A DNA stretch of 64,000 bases, taken from Dyella sp. ASV24. Its GTDB lineage: Bacteria > Pseudomonadota > Gammaproteobacteria > Xanthomonadales > Rhodanobacteraceae. Shown here piece by piece: positions 63,207-64,000 of the stretch. The DNA lies in NCBI RefSeq assembly GCF_016428905.1, contig NZ_JAELTQ010000005.1:22973-86972 (forward strand), read 5' to 3'. A program made the position numbers and the translations under genes. The notes under the pieces are model-generated. The model saw nothing but the letters and a program-made list of their open reading frames with translations. It was not told where the DNA came from and did no database searches. Each line of letters starts with the position of its first letter. The first letter of the stretch is position 1.

Positions 63207-63607
63207 GAAATACCTGCTGGCAGATAGAAGGAAAGAAAAAGTAGGGATCACTCAGAGGGTACAAACGCGGGTACACGTTGGCGCGCCGCTAAGCGTTACA
63301 GGCAGCGACGTCGTATGCCCCACATACACACATCATCGACTACGTCCGCAGTCCTGTTGCATCGCCCTTGCGTTACATCGTCCATGGCATGCCCCCGGTG
63401 TCGCCGGTCATCGTCAACGCAATGCGCAGTGATGTGATCCATGCATGGGATCACATCACTGTGCACATTCTCTGACAGCAGCGCTGCCATGGGTAGGACG
63501 TTGATAAAAGTGAAAAATGCGCGCAAGGAAAGGAGCCCGATGTGCTCGCTTTGTTTACAGCGAACGATTCGCTTCTCCATAGCAGCCAGAGCCCTGGCAA
63601 CCGTGAC
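63207..63607. other. Intergenic region with a long inverted repeat
   Basis: 401 bp without a gene. It contains the inverted repeat at 63428-63460. Short frames on both strands have no start with a ribosome site and no family character. Confidence 0.45.
63428..63460. promoter_or_regulatory. Long inverted repeat with GTGATCC arms
   Basis: AGTGATGTGATCC (63428-63440) and GGATCACATCACT (63448-63460), 13-bp perfect arms around ATGCATG. It lies between the HigA-like gene's stop and the next gene's start, so it may be an operator of the exported-protein gene or a transcription terminator for HigA (no T-tract). Confidence 0.5.
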
Positions 63608-63895
63608 CTACAGCTCACCCACCCCGCCGGGCTCGTGCTTGCGCCGCGCTTGATCCATATCGAACTCCGTTTGCAACACCACCCAGTAGAGCGCGGTGGT
63701 ACGGAACACCACGGCAAGGCGAGTGGCGCATTCCAGGTCGATGGGTTCACCCATGAGCACGCGACGAATACGCCCCACCGGCAAACCCATGCGGCGGGCC
63801 AGCTCATGGGGCGACATGGCATGGGGACGCATGTGATCCTCGCGTAGCACGTCACTCGGAGAACGCACGCGCAAGTCGGGGGTGGTGGAAGACAT
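63608..63895 (-). CDS. HigA-like (XRE) antitoxin, without adjacent HigB
   Basis: A 95-residue protein with the HigA-type pattern: SPSDVLREDHMRPHAMSPHELARRMGLPVGRIRRVLMGEPIDLECATRLAVVFRTTALYWVVLQTEFDM. It is a helix-turn-helix antitoxin of the higBA type that normally silences and binds a HigB ribosome-dependent mRNase. The toxin gene should lie directly upstream (to the right), but the 105 bp up to the window edge shows no HigB-like frame, so it is an orphan, or a lone regulator. GGAGG lies 5 nt before ATG 63895. Operator-like GATCA-N5-TGATC is at 63928-63942. Confidence 0.87.
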   Translation of the reverse strand: MSSTTPDLRVRSPSDVLREDHMRPHAMSPHELARRMGLPVGRIRRVLMGEPIDLECATRLAVVFRTTALYWVVLQTEFDMDQARRKHEPGGVGEL

Positions 63896-63927
63896 GGGGG
63901 CCTCCTTCAAGGCGCAGCCGTTCGGCG

Positions 63928-63942
63928 GATCAGCGTGTGATC
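63928..63942. promoter_or_regulatory. Operator-like inverted repeat upstream of HigA-like gene
   Basis: GATCA-GCGTG-TGATC, 5-bp arms, 33 bp before ATG 63895. The right half reads GTGTGATCCGTG and shares GTGATCC with the long repeat at 63428-63460. HigA proteins often repress their own promoter at such sites. Confidence 0.4.
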
Positions 63943-64000
63943 CGTGTCAGGGAATGCCATGTGCCCCGTCCGTGATCGCCCGGAGGTGTGGCGCATCGAC

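Noticed and set aside
63608..64000. Complete higBA toxin-antitoxin system
   Set aside because: No HigB-like frame is visible up to the window edge; the toxin could still lie beyond it.
1..64000. CRISPR arrays, tRNA, rRNA, integrase or prophage genes
   Set aside because: No evenly spaced direct repeats, tRNA cloverleaf, rRNA segment or phage structural genes were recognised by eye; a covariance-model and phage-profile scan would be decisive.

Overview
The window is a contiguous piece of a high-GC chromosome, with dense genes, short intergenic gaps and GGAGG-type ribosome sites. The gene set (recC-recB-recD, a type IV minor-pilin operon fimT-pilV-pilW-pilX-pilY1-pilE, TonB receptor, many VOC, AraC, DUF899 and DUF3574 genes, REP-like palindromes) points to a gammaproteobacterium of the order Xanthomonadales, most likely Rhodanobacteraceae (Dyella/Luteibacter-like). 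This placement is an inference from gene content and protein style. I see no rRNA, tRNA, CRISPR array, prophage or complete insertion sequence.

Layout. 1-1.7 kb: edge of a GyrI-like protein, a DUF899 protein, a REP-like hairpin and a VOC protein. 1.86-4.97 kb (minus strand): the most unusual locus, a tetrapyrrole-methylase-family protein carrying the borosin catalytic residues, then a 103-residue protein with a borosin-leader-like N-terminus and a proline-rich tail, then, 8 nt further on, a TPR/GGDEF diguanylate cyclase. I read this as a split borosin (backbone alpha-N-methylated peptide) RiPP locus. 5.3-12 kb: periplasmic peroxiredoxin, small acidic protein, MDR oxidoreductase, a Tat-exported alpha/beta hydrolase with a cytochrome P460, an XRE regulator with a carboxymuconolactone-decarboxylase-like protein, and a P-loop kinase-like protein. 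12-17.5 kb: a looser stretch with an orphan nuclease-like protein, a CPBP protease, two membrane-associated unknowns and two gene remnants. 17.5-25.9 kb: VOC/AraC pair, flavin reductase, Nudix, secreted unknown, ECF sigma/Ser-Thr kinase pair, two lipoproteins, a GNAT acetyltransferase.

26.3-36.6 kb: a large autotransporter with cadherin-like repeats converges on a LuxR-type two-component system; then an AIM24/TIGR00266 protein, a BNR-like membrane-anchored protein and unknowns. 36.8-41.7 kb: NCS2-type permease behind a DUF3574 lipoprotein, divergent from a TonB-dependent receptor with a structured leader, followed by a REPIN-like inverted pair. 42.0-51.1 kb: recC, recB and recD with overlapping reading frames, encoding the RecBCD helicase-nuclease. 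51.1-60.1 kb (minus): the complete minor-pilin/PilY1/PilE operon, ended by a strong terminator, then a second free-standing pilW-pilX pair. 60.7-64 kb: a WG-repeat lipoprotein, a secreted unknown and an orphan HigA-like antitoxin.

How the parts work together. The pilin genes build and prime the tip of a type IV pilus. RecBCD repairs double-strand breaks. The ECF sigma factor and kinase, the two-component system and the GGDEF protein are separate signalling modules. The borosin-like pair is the candidate for a previously undescribed system, with a c-di-GMP enzyme apparently translationally coupled to a RiPP precursor.
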